From Cordylochernes scorpioides (Eukaryota; Arthropoda; Arachnida; Pseudoscorpiones; Chernetidae), in assembly GCA_030710605.1 (NCBI GenBank), contig CP092874.1, positions 41,542,963-41,606,962 of the forward strand: DNA of 64,000 nucleotides, read 5' to 3'. This document shows positions 20,976 through 31,499 of the stretch, in pieces. The notes beneath the pieces were generated by a model. The model did not search any database and was not told the origin of the DNA. It worked only from the letters and a program-made list of their open reading frames with translations. Both the position numbers and the translations under genes were made by a program. Each line of letters begins with the position of its first letter. Position 1 is the first letter of the stretch.

Positions 20976-21618
20976 TTGATAACAGATGGCGCTCTAGTAC
21001 ATCGTAACAAATTGTAAAGTTAAAAAAAAAATGCATTTATATTTTTAATGTTTTATATTTAAATCAAAATGTTAATTATATATATATGTCTGTAAAATAC
21101 TTCAATATTTATTGAAAACTTCACTCTGTCTATTATAAATTGTATGTTGGTTTTATTATATTCCAGTGCAGAAAGACGTGTATAAAAATGTATATTACAT
21201 TTATAATTTATGAAATGGAGTTAACTGTACAAAGATATATACAACTTTCTTCTTCTGTATAAAATGATGATAATTAAGTCGTCTGCTACAAGTTCTTCGG
21301 AGAGCGTTTTCAGCCTCACAACACTGTAGCCGAGCAACATACTGCAATGAACGGATTCTATATATGATTGATAATGCTATATTAAAATTTATACAAACTC
21401 TTTGTGTATGTATCTAGTTAATTCATTCATACGCACACAAAAAAAAAAATTGAAATACTTTATAAAATTTCAATTTTATTGAGAATAGAAAGAATATATA
21501 TTACAATACAAAAATGAACAAAATAATATAAATATATATATTAATTAAAAGGCAAGCGAAAAAGTTTATGTAGGGGTAATAAAACACATATTAAATAATA
21601 CAAATCAATAATGCGAAA

Positions 21619-21644
<26 letters not shown>

Positions 21645-21649
<5 letters not shown>

Positions 21650-22110
21650 TGAGGTCTATTTTGACGGGAGAGGCGACCTTTTTCTCTTTAGATCAATATC
21701 CTCCCGGCAAAATAGTCATATATATATATAATGGAAGGATATAAGCAGGAATGTTTCTTTTATATACAGAAAATATTCTATTTGAAGGGTAGAATCTCAT
21801 AAATGGTATTTAAAAAAACTATGGACATGGACAACACTTTTAGGATAGTATAATTACATTTAAATATTTGCATCGAGCAATGCTCTTCCGCAAACAATAA
21901 GGACAAGGCCAGTCAGGCATAAATTATTACAAAGCAATAACGTGTCATTCATATTTATAAAATGAAAGGATTTAAACATAAATTTATCATTTATAAACTA
22001 TACAAACCTTTTTATATTTTCCATCGCAGTAAGGACAGTAGAATTTATATTGTATATAAAGAAATATTCGTGCTTAAATCCTTTCATTATATATAAAATA
22101 CAACGTATTT
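21645..22110. repeat. mosaic of family 1 and family 2 repeat fragments
   Basis: 21650-21720 matches a family 1 unit end (GACGGGAGAGGCGACC ... CCTCCCGGCAAA). 21817-21898 is an inverted, diverged copy of about 20668-20760 (GCTCTTCCGCAAA block). 22018-22044 is a solo family 2 arm (CCATCGCAGTAAGGACAG). A short inverted pair (ATGAAAGGATTTAA, AAATCCTTTCAT) brackets the last part. Confidence 0.65.
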
Positions 22111-24612
22111 ATATAAATAAAATATTTATTATATCTTATTTTCAATTATACATTATTTTTATTCTTGTAAATACTAAACATAAAATTAGTTTGCATAATA
22201 AAATCTACCATGAGTATTTGCCTTGAAAACATAGATTTTCTTGGCCTCTCTTGGAAGTGGTTGTTCATCAAAATTTAGGCTTTTTTAGTTTGCATTTTTC
22301 TAATTTACCAAGGAGATAGTTCAAAAGAAGTTTATTGTTCATATTAATTTAAAAAAAACCTGAATTCAAAATTAGGATCAATATTCCACACCATTTTCAA
22401 AACTCATTAAAATAAATAAGGCTTGAATAATAAAAATGGGGCGTATAAAAATTCGTTAAAATGGCTGTTGAAAAGAAAACACATTAAACAAAAAAAAGTC
22501 CATAAACACAGAGTAATCACATCAAAATTCAAGATGAAACAGACGAGTAGGTTCAGACGATGGCCATAATTGTCAGTGAGTGAAGCGCGCAGTGTTCCCA
22601 AATGATATTTTTCTCCTTGAAAAATCCAATTTTCAACCTTATTAACCCTAAAGCTTCGTTAACAGCAAACATGGGGGACATCTATAATTAGGACCAGACT
22701 CTATTTAATGGATTCCTACCGACAAAAATTAAAGCGATGGAGTCCAAATTTAAAAAAAATCTAAATTGCTCCACGTTTAGCTAATTTTAATTAGAAAAAT
22801 TTCCCAGCTATCTAGATGAACTTTTCAGTTTAGCAACCCTGTAAGTTTTTCCATTCTCTCTTCAATACTTTTCTATTTATTTTTCGGAATTAATTCTCAA
22901 TTTGGTGAGAATAGGCATCCCAATTGGTGAAGATAATTAAGTTTTAAATCTGCTTTTCCTTTAACAAGGAAAAAAAAAAGTTGTCCTCAAACGACCCTTC
23001 TGTTTGTTGTCAGACGATTTTACTTTCTTTTTCGTTTGGCAAAGTTTGAAAGGAAAGTCTTTAATTAGATAAAGCCAAAGCTATTTTTGTTCTTTTTTTT
23101 TTGGCGGGAAAAAATTAAATTAGGTGATGATTAAAGAGTCAAATCCAACCTAAATATATTCAGAGATTTTCCTAAAATTAAATAAGGGTTTAGTTAAGTT
23201 GAACAAAGGTAAGTTAAATCTAATTGAAATTACAAAAGAAGAATAAATTATTTATTTGGTAGATAAATCGGTAATTTGGTATTTTAAAAACAAGGTGTAA
23301 ACTAAGTGAAATGCACAATAAATATATTTTCTGATGTTAATTTTAAGACATGCATTTACAGAATATTTCCCGAAATTATTTTTGATATTTATAATCTAAT
23401 TTGGTTTAAAAGATCATATTAATAATAAATTATATATTTACATATATAATTTTATCCTGAATACATTTTAAAATTCAGTGAATACTATTATTAAATTTAG
23501 TGTGTAAGAGGTTTCTTTTTTTTAATTTCATTTAGAGTATTTTAGAATATACCCGTTTTTATTCTAATAATTCATTGAATTAAATCACTTTTGAACTTTG
23601 CTGTGAAAAAGTAGTCTTTTTTAAGATGATAAAACTTGAGTATATATAAATGTTTTAGAAATAAAATAATAGATGGTTAATTTGATAAAAATATTCCGAA
23701 TATATTTTGAAATATATAAACTATTTTCATATTTATGTTATAGAATTAAAATATCTTAAAATTTACATTCTATTGGTGAGAGAAAAAATAAGGTTATACA
23801 TTTTTGTAAGATAATCTTAAAAAAAAAGAAATATTATACAATTGTTTGAGAATTAATAGAAAAAACCGCAGTAAAAATTATATTTAAAAAAAATGAAATG
23901 AAAATATTTTAAATATAATAATTATTTGATTACATTCAAATATATAAATTGTCATTCATATAAAAAAAAATAAAAGTTTTTTTTCAAAAGAAAAAAGTAA
24001 ACGCAATATTAAAATTTAAGACATATCATTAATATCCTTTAAAAAAACAATGTTTTATTTAATAATTTTAAATATATAATTTTAAGAAAATAAGTTTTAT
24101 TTATGTTTATCACACTTACTATATAATATAATTAAAATTGCTTCTTTCTTTTGAAAAATAACAATTTCGTTATACTTTATTTAAATTGGAAACTGAGTAA
24201 ATGTTAGATTTTTACACAATAAAAAACCATATTTTAAAATATTCAAAATTTGCAAATAAATAGTCTACGATAAATACTTTATATAAGAGCAAAAAGAGGT
24301 AGAAAACTATAATTTATTTAGCGAAAAATGAAATATATATAAACATTCTGAAAAAAGAGTAATCTGTATTTAAATCTTTAGATAATAAAAAGGCATCTAT
24401 TGGATTGAATTAAAGATTTATTTGCCAATATATAGCTTTTTTATTATCAAAATATATATACATGTGTATAATAAACGGAAGAAAATATAAGCGAAAGGTA
24501 AATAATCTATATTATATATAGAGGTTTATAATATTTAAAGAAAGTTCTAGAAATTTTTTATGTCGAATTGAGAGTATAATGTCAGTATAGCAAGCTATAT
24601 CTGAACAATAAA
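22111..24612. other. AT-rich intergenic DNA, no gene seen
   Basis: About 2.5 kb of A/T-tract DNA with stops in all frames. The open stretch at 22407-22601 on the minus strand has no recognisable motif. Confidence 0.7.
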
Positions 24613-25339
24613 GTAGAATTAAATATAATTTGTATGAAGGATAGTTGTATTAGAGAATGAGTAATGATAATTAAAAAAAGTTATATAAATATTACTTTTA
24701 GGGTATCAAAATAGTTTTTAAATTTAAGTAACAACACATAGGGTTATAATAGGAAGATGTAATATGTAATATATATATGTTCTAAAACAAATGAGATTTT
24801 CTGCTGATTTCGGGATTGTTGAGATTATGCTATGGTGATGCAGTCGTGGGAATAATAAAATAATTTTGATCAGAGATTTCTTTATTTGAGCTGAGGCGAG
24901 TAGAATAAGGAAAACAAAATATTATTTACATAAGGTACAAAAATTGAGCCGGCCATTGGGATAAAACAATAACGAGTTTTTATAGGGGAAGAGTGACCTC
25001 TGGCGATCGATTTAGCAGAGTATTTGAATCTATGAAATTATAATTAAAAAAATAAAATAATATTTTTATATAACATATATATGTAATAAAAAGATAACAT
25101 GGTTCTGTCTTTGCTCTTTTTCTTATCCTAATACCTTTATTTCTTCTTTTTTTCTATGTTCTGCTTAAATGACGCGTAACTGCCGAGGCTACAGCGTGAA
25201 TTTGTTATAACCCTATGTTGTTACTTAAATTAAAAAAACCTTTTTGATACCCTAAGAGTAATATTTTTATATATTTTTTAAATTATCATTACTCATTATC
25301 TAATACAACTATCTTTCATATAAATTATATTTAATTCTA

Positions 25340-25340
<1 letters not shown>
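24613..25340. repeat. foldback/MITE-like element with ~136-bp inverted arms
   Basis: The arm 24613-24749 and its diverged inverted copy 25205-25340 (outer end GTAGAATTAAATATAATT, inner end TTATAACCC) enclose about 455 bp with no ORF. The right outer end abuts a (TA)n run, and TA would be a suitable target site. Arm differences indicate an old insertion. Confidence 0.75.

Positions 25341-25341
<1 letters not shown>

Positions 25342-25386
<45 letters not shown>
25342..25386. repeat. (TA)n microsatellite
   Basis: An uninterrupted run of about 22 TA units next to the right end of the foldback element. Confidence 0.95.
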
Positions 25387-25389
<3 letters not shown>

Positions 25390-25663
25390 GATTTAATAAA
25401 ATACACAAAAGAGATTGAATACTAATATTTACAAAGGTTCAAAAGTGTGTATGAATTATATATATATTCCGTTCTCCATTACTCTTCATGTTTCACCTTT
25501 CCATACCTCATCCTCAAAGATAGAAATGTCGCTATTTCTCTTTGAAAATAAATTTCGATTTTTAAAAAGAAACATTCGTGGTATAATTTTAATTTTCGTT
25601 TTACAATCATCAGCCGCGTTATATTGTATTTTAAATATTTATATATAAAAATAAATGGGCATG

Positions 25664-26704
25664 TTAGGATGTTAAAGAATCATTCTTGTCTTCTTCCATT
25701 CTTTCAAGGATTCCTCTTAGGATCAAACTGAAATCTTTGCGTTCAATACCTTGAGCCAATAGATGCAAAAGAATCCAGTCTCCAAACTTGAGGGTTCTTC
25801 GTAGTTGTGACAGTTGTACAGGATCTTCCAAATCAGCATAAACTTTAAGCCAGCAATGGTCTCTCGAAAATCCACAGGTATAGAAAGCTGATCGTGTTAA
25901 GACAATAATTACAGTATCGATTAATAAAAGCAGATGCCAATACCAGAGAACAATGAAAATTCTTGCATGAAGTGCATTTAAAGGTAGAGAACAGATATAA
26001 TGATGGTGTATAGGCTCACCTGTACGACCAATTGTTGCAAACTGACAACTTGAAATTGAAGGAAACATCTTCAAAACTAAATCATCTGCTTTACCTTTAA
26101 GAAAGAGAAATCCCAATTTGGTATAGCCTGGATCCAAGTATATACAGGTACTCACAAAATTTGCGATAAAACTTATAACAACCAGTATTTCACAGAATAA
26201 ATATCTTCGTACCCATCTTCCACGATGGTTAACATCTTCAGTGAAATAATCTGCAATCTTCTGACAGCATTCTTTTCTCCGATCATCATTCAAATAGTCT
26301 TCGCAATTTTGAAGATCATACAGTAATCGCTTCAGCGTCTTTTCTTGCCATATTTTCCAAAGCATCAATGGAATAAAATACGAAATTCCTTGTAAAAGCA
26401 GAAAAATATATGCTAAATCATAATAAGAAGATATAAAATAATTTCGAACATTTTCTTCTTTGGCAGATTTTGTAGAAAGTTTATTAAAGTTAGATTCACC
26501 AGTAAGACAGAAAGATTCAGCCAAAGAATACGAAATTGATTCATCACCGACACAAACAATCGCGTTTTGACCAATCAAACGATGACAAATAATAACAGCA
26601 GATGATAAAATGAAAACGAACCCCGAAAATGAAGAAAGGCCAAAAGACCGACCTGGAATTTTGTAGTCGTCCAATCCAAGAAAACTTCGCAGACGACCCA
26701 ACAT
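25664..26704 (-). CDS. innexin (gap-junction channel protein)
   Basis: 346 residues, close to the usual 350-400. Four hydrophobic segments lie at about 23-45, 95-118, 168-190 and 247-270, with cytoplasmic ends as in innexins. Two extracellular loops each hold a Cys pair (C51 and C66; C220 and C238). Family landmarks are YY at 94-95 before TM2 (canonical YYQWV), SYFIPLMLWKIW, the CSLPLNALHARIFIVLWYW block before TM4, and GDWILLHLLAQ at 308-318 (canonical GDWFLLYQLG). I chose the Met at 26704 because MLGRLRSFLGLDD aligns with innexin N-termini. The frame is open upstream to a Met at 26893, adding 63 residues that do not look innexin-like. No intron interrupts the ORF. Innexins form gap junctions and membrane channels in invertebrates. 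The TM2 motif is YYDLA, so this is a divergent paralogue. The only convincing host gene in the window. Confidence 0.93.
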   Translation of the reverse strand: MLGRLRSFLGLDDYKIPGRSFGLSSFSGFVFILSSAVIICHRLIGQNAIVCVGDESISYSLAESFCLTGESNFNKLSTKSAKEENVRNYFISSYYDLAYIFLLLQGISYFIPLMLWKIWQEKTLKRLLYDLQNCEDYLNDDRRKECCQKIADYFTEDVNHRGRWVRRYLFCEILVVISFIANFVSTCIYLDPGYTKLGFLFLKGKADDLVLKMFPSISSCQFATIGRTGEPIHHHYICSLPLNALHARIFIVLWYWHLLLLIDTVIIVLTRSAFYTCGFSRDHCWLKVYADLEDPVQLSQLRRTLKFGDWILLHLLAQGIERKDFSLILRGILERMEEDKNDSLTS

Positions 26705-27715
26705 CACAGCAGCAGTTTTGAAAATTTCTGACCAAAAAGGAAGTAATGCAGAAGATAAGAGTAATTGTGGGGTGAAGTTCATTGTTCTTCTGCGTCCTTG
26801 CAGCACCAATGATAAAGCACGCAAACGATAACATTCTTCTCTTTCCTTCCTGTCTTTGAATAATAGACCAAACGATAATTTTGAATAGCACACGATGCTT
26901 ATAATATAAATAAGTAACTATATTTAAATTTATTTTTCTGAAAATAAAATAAAGATAGGAATAAATATAAGCTAATGTTTATTTTTAATATATTAATATA
27001 TTAATGAAAATTTATTTTAATATATAAATCTATATTAATAAAAAATGGAAATTTCATAAGTGGACATCACTAAAAACTTTCGTTACAATGCATCAATTTC
27101 AACCAAATTTTCAACATTTATGTAAAACGAGATGGAGCAGGTTTTGTTTAACATCAAAATATATTTCCTAACATTAACATGCGTAACTTCGCTGTTATCG
27201 ATTAAATACAAAAAAAAATCAACAGAGTTAATTTTATTTATATATAAATACAAAATTAAATTTCAACAGAGTTAATTTTTTTACATACTAGCTAATAATC
27301 TCAATCTAAAAAATATTCAAAACAAGCAATTTTAAGATAACACCATATGTAAAACAGTCGCCCAAGAAAAAAACAACGATATTACATCTTTCTCACATAT
27401 TCACACACAATCTTGATTAATAATTAAAACTAATCTTTAACATTGTTTATTATACTTCAACTTTTATTTCTACATTTGTTTTTAAATACCCAATTGTTTT
27501 ATCATGTTTCTAATTTCGCCTAACAAATATACAAATTTATAGTGACCAACATATGCAAATTTTATCTTTGTTTTTATTTAACTTGATATCGTAAACATAA
27601 CATCCATTGTAAGCATTTTTCTGTTCACCTTCCGTGGTTTCTCTTTTCTCTGATAGTTTTTAGGTGTAGTATATTTTCTTATTACTAGACTACAAACATT
27701 CCCCCGAGAAAAACC
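26705..27715. other. AT-rich DNA upstream of the innexin
   Basis: Would hold the innexin 5' untranslated region and promoter. I see no clear TATA box. A short direct repeat (TCAACAGAGTTAATTTT) occurs twice near 27218 and 27260. Confidence 0.5.
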
Positions 27716-28050
27716 CCATCTATATTTTAGCCATAGATATGGCCCAGCCACTTTGCCAGCTAAACACCTTTTTGGCAGATTGTCAAGATTCCATTAGATC
27801 CCGTGTGGATCTCATGGAATGAAGTCCGCCCTAGACTGACGAGGGCCATTAGCCCGCAACCATGGTCTCTAGGTGGACGCTCTTCAGTTTACCAAATCTG
27901 GTGTTGTGGCTTTGTCACCGACCCGAGGCCGCTAGTTGCGGCGACGGTCAATAGATGGCGTCTGGTTTTAGACGTCTATTTAGGACGGGAGAGGCGACCC
28001 TGTCTCTTTAGATCAATTTCCTCCCGGAAATATTTCCATCTATATATATA
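27716..28050 (+). repeat. hammerhead family 1 repeat unit (solo)
   Basis: A single unit bracketed by CCATCTATAT at both ends (27717 and about 28034), with the same block order as the 47-48 kb array. The bracket suggests slightly more than one unit length was inserted. Confidence 0.85.
27824..27878 (+). ncRNA. hammerhead ribozyme, family 1, core mutated
   Basis: GUCC-CG-CCUAGA stem I, CUGACGA, GGGC/GCCC stem II, then GCAA in place of GAAA, stem III ACCAUGGU and the site GGUC before UCUAGG. Helices are perfect but the A13 to C change in the core should prevent cleavage. Confidence 0.8.
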
Positions 28051-28142
28051 TATATAATACATTATACTCTCAACTACTTCAACAAATTTCACTATATATT
28101 AAAATATACAAGTATCAGAGTCATCAACAATTCTGTCACCGT

Positions 28143-28213
28143 TTGCTTTTGGTTCAGTGGTAGAATGCTCGCCTGCCACGCGGGCGACCCGGGTTCGATT
28201 CCCGGCCGATGCA
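28143..28213 (+). tRNA. tRNA-Gly(GCC)-like gene, acceptor stem broken (probable pseudogene)
   Basis: The length is exactly the 71 nt of arthropod tRNA-Gly(GCC). The D arm (GTTC..GAAT), anticodon arm CTCGC-CTGCCAC-GCGGG (anticodon GCC) and T arm CCGGG-TTCGATT-CCCGG are perfect. The A box (TGGTTCAGTGG) and B box (GGTTCGATTCC) of the internal pol III promoter are intact, and a T8 run follows. The 5' acceptor strand TTGCTTT cannot pair with CCGATGC at the 3' end, so mature tRNA is unlikely. It may be a tRNA pseudogene or the head of a tRNA-derived repeat. Confidence 0.7.
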
Positions 28214-28289
28214 TTTTTTTTATTTTTATTTTTAAAACTCATTTATATTATTAAATTATATGTGCTTTTTCTGTCTAAGTACATATTTA

Positions 28290-28852
28290 CGGTCTATGTA
28301 CACAAGTATACAAGTTATTTGCAAATTGCGTTGAAAATTTGCCATTTCGCTCGCAAGCAGCGCCTCTAGCGGTGAAGATGGGAGGAAATATCAGTTGACC
28401 TAATGGACATGTAAAACGTGTTTTAACAGGACATAGAGAAAAATCTGGAAGAGATATTTTTCGGATTTTCAAGAAAAATATATTGACAGGTTCTGGGAAA
28501 AAAATAGTTGTTTTTTATTCAGAAAATGATGATGACAATATTGCTGTATCATATTTGATTATCAGATACAGAATTATTTCCGGAAAAATTCCAAAAAGCA
28601 GAGACCACGGGTGGAGCCAGTTCATTTTTAGTATGCAGGAACAAAATTCTAACAGAAAAACATTCATTCGAGCAGAAGACACAAAGCCAGATCATCTCTT
28701 TATGAAAATATCGCTTCTCAGACACAAAGTTTGGAGCGGGACGTTTCACAAGAATGACATCCACGGCGCCAATTTATAATTGTAACGTATAGTATTTGAA
28801 TAAAAGCATTTAATCGGGTATAACCCGGGCGTTGCCCGGGTCATTCGGCTAG
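28290..28852 (+). mobile_element. non-autonomous Helitron, copy 1
   Basis: The 3' end is diagnostic: a hairpin ACCCGGGC-GTT-GCCCGGGT (28823-28841) about 8 nt before a terminal CTAG (28849-28852). About 500 bp upstream match the copies ending at 33348 and 37673, including GGACGTTTCACAAG and GGCGCCAATTTATAATTG. No Rep/helicase coding is present. The 5' limit is uncertain. Confidence 0.8.
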
Positions 28853-29039
28853 TATACTTATATGTATGTGTATATATGAAAAATAATAGAAAAAAATAAA
28901 AAATCAGTTGGTCAGGTGTTGATATTAAAAATAAAGAAAGCATATCCTGCTTTCTTTATTTTTAATATCAACACCTGACCAACTGAATTTTTATTTTTCT
29001 TCTATTATTTTTCATATATACACATACATATAAGTATAC
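28852..29039. repeat. 188-bp near-perfect palindrome
   Basis: Arms 28852-28942 and 28948-29039 are inverted copies, GTATACTTATATG at the outer ends, around a 5-nt centre (TATCC). It starts exactly where the Helitron ends. Confidence 0.95.
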
Positions 29040-29091
29040 ATTATACTTTTCAATTTGACATCAAATTATTCTAAAACTGTCTTATATATAT

Positions 29092-29342
29092 TGTAGCGAA
29101 GAAATAATTTATATTTTATTATTTAATTTATTTATTCAAAGAAAATATTCAACAGATAATATACATATATATTACTCTGTATTTGTAAAATCATCATAAA
29201 ATATTATTTTGCTTGCTCGCTCAAGATTATCTAGCTGTAGATAATTTTGTTGATTTGTTAATAATTGTCGACTAATCGTGGTGACGTCATCAATAAATAC
29301 TTTCACATCTTAAGATATTCCAAGACTAATTTATACGCTACA
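29092..29342 (+). repeat. 5' LTR of degenerate Ty3
   Basis: 251 bp, TGTAGCG...CGCTACA, with short inverted ends. It matches the two halves of the 3' LTR (AGAAATAATTTATATT start; TTGTTGATTTGTTAATAATTG and GACGTCATC in the 3' half). Confidence 0.92.
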
Positions 29343-29346
29343 ACTG

Positions 29347-30360
29347 GTGAAGAAGCTGGATCGATACTCATTCAGAAAAAAAACGAAAATTGATTCGGTT
29401 GAGCAAGAAGAAACAACCATGAACATCAAGAAAGAAGCAACAACTCAGGTAGGTTCATTTTTTGTACATCTACCTAGAAACCCCTCAATGTTCTCTGGTG
29501 AGGGTGTTGAAGATCCCCATAACTGGTTGAAAGAGTACGAACGTGTCGCGAAGCACAACCAATCGACCATCTCTTTGTCTCGCTAACGTTTATTTCTATC
29601 TGACTGGCACTGCTCTCAAATGGTTTGTAAACAATGAGTAGGAATTCAGACATGAACGGAGTTCATGTCTCAATTAGAAAATGTATTTGTAAAAAAAGAA
29701 AGCTCAAGACTGCGAGCTGAGAAATATTCAAAACTCGCGCACAATTAAAAGAGGAGAGCACCGAATATTACATCCAAGATGTCCTGGGCCACTGAAAAGA
29801 GGTAGATCCTCATATGAATGAGGAAGATAAAATATTCCACCTAATGAAAAGGATAGATGAGGAGCTCTACCATGCGCTTATCCCAAGGGTTGTACATAAC
29901 ACTGAACAATTCGTCACCGAGTGTCGCCGAATTGAAGCCTTAACTTGTAAGCGAGTGACCCCAACCAGATACGAGCGACTATCAAATGTGGTGTCTCTCA
30001 GTGATCATGATAACAGGGAAGTTCTGTCATCTTTGTTCAGGCAAATTGTTCGTGAGGAAGTACAGCGGACATTAGGCTCTCATCGAGAGGAGCCAAAAAT
30101 TGCTACCATCGAAGAAATGGTAAAGGAGGAGATTGAAAGAACCCTGGCGCCAATCTCAAAGTCTAGGAGAGGTCCCCCACAAAAGGAAAGACTCCGACAA
30201 TTTTTTAATACTAGATATAAAGCCCAAACTACACGACCGTATCCTGAACCTTATTACCGAAAACAAGGAGGAAGACGCGACACAAACGAATAGCGAACCA
30301 CCGAAGGAAAACCGATCTGCTTCCACTGCGGACGCCCTGGTCACTTCCTGTCCGTTACTG
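29347..30360 (+). pseudogene. Ty3 gag, frameshifted
   Basis: The first frame (29347-29586) carries FFVHLPRNPSMFSGEGVEDPHNWLKEYERVAKHN, a typical Ty3 capsid start. The capsid continues in another frame with VYFYLTGTALKWF and then 29814-30293 (EDKIFHLMKRIDEELYHAL). A zinc knuckle (ICFHCGRPGHF) lies at about 30316-30345 in a third frame. Several frameshifts and stops separate these. It is inactive. Confidence 0.8.
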
Positions 30361-30596
30361 ACGTGATAGACAGAGACAAAACGAGGAAAAGCGAAACGAA
30401 TACTACCGAAAGATACAAAAACAAAGAACGTTCTAAACTCTCGATCCGATTTCCATGAGCAAAATGATGATGTGCAAAAAATGAGAGCCGCTATAGAAGC
30501 CCCTCCCCGAACCCTGGTCGTAACGGACAAATTTTATCGTCTGCTAGAAGATCCAGCCAGTCGCCACGCTGTTCCCGTCAGGAAAACTAGAAAGTT

Positions 30597-30990
30597 GTGC
30601 CCTATTTTGGAGGTATGGTCGCAAAATTTAGAAATCCTCCCATGTCGGCTACAGTAGAATTAAAAGAAAATTACATAGACATTGAAATAGAAAGAAAAAT
30701 GACGCGTGCCCTTGTCGACTCAGGAGCCTCATATTCTGTCATATCTGAGAGGTTCAGACTTAAACTAAAAAAAATAATGTTTGCCGAAACTAACGTCACA
30801 TCACGAGTAGCCAACGGTAAAATTGTAAGAACAAAAGGACGCTGCACACTGAAACTGGACTTGAATTGACTACAGCAAAGTTTTGAATTTTTGTCGTTAT
30901 GGAAGACTAGTCACGAATTTATTCTTGGTTGGAACTTTTTGAAATTATCCAGGGCGATAATTGACTCAGCTGACGATATAGTCTTCTTAG
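30597..30990 (+). pseudogene. Ty3 protease fragment
   Basis: ALVDSGASYSVISERF gives the aspartic protease active site. After the stop at 30869 the reading continues as a flap/C-terminal part (HEFILGWNFLKLS). Reverse transcriptase sequence that should follow is missing; about 0.5 kb of unrecognised, partly open sequence (for example 31045-31293) precedes the integrase. Confidence 0.75.
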
Positions 30991-31499
30991 AGAAAATGTA
31001 TTTTTGAGGATACCCCTAAGCACAGTTCACCTCTCTACTCGGTATTGGAATATAGAATCGAACCCGCCTCTATCCAGCTAATAGAAGTAGCAAGTCGTGA
31101 CATTCCTAATGACGCAATTGTGGTGGCAGAATGTCGAAAAGAGCAATTGCTGGAAAGAGATCTAACGACTCCCACCTCTGTCATTTCACTTACCAGTAAC
31201 CGAGGTAAACTTTGGGTGGTGAATTGGAGTCCATATCCTAAACTAATCCCACAGGGAATGCACGTAGGGGATAGTGTTGTCGTCAAAAGATAGTCAACTA
31301 TGTACTTTAGCTGATTGTAACGAGGTTGAAAAAAAAACGAAACATTCTGAAGACCCTAAAATCTCAGAATATCTTTTAGATGATTCACTTGATGAATTTC
31401 AAAAAAAAAATTAAGAATTTTATTGAAGAATTATACAGATATTTTCGAATTCAGTATAAGAAATTTATTCAAGGACGTCAATGTTAAACACCGAATTAA

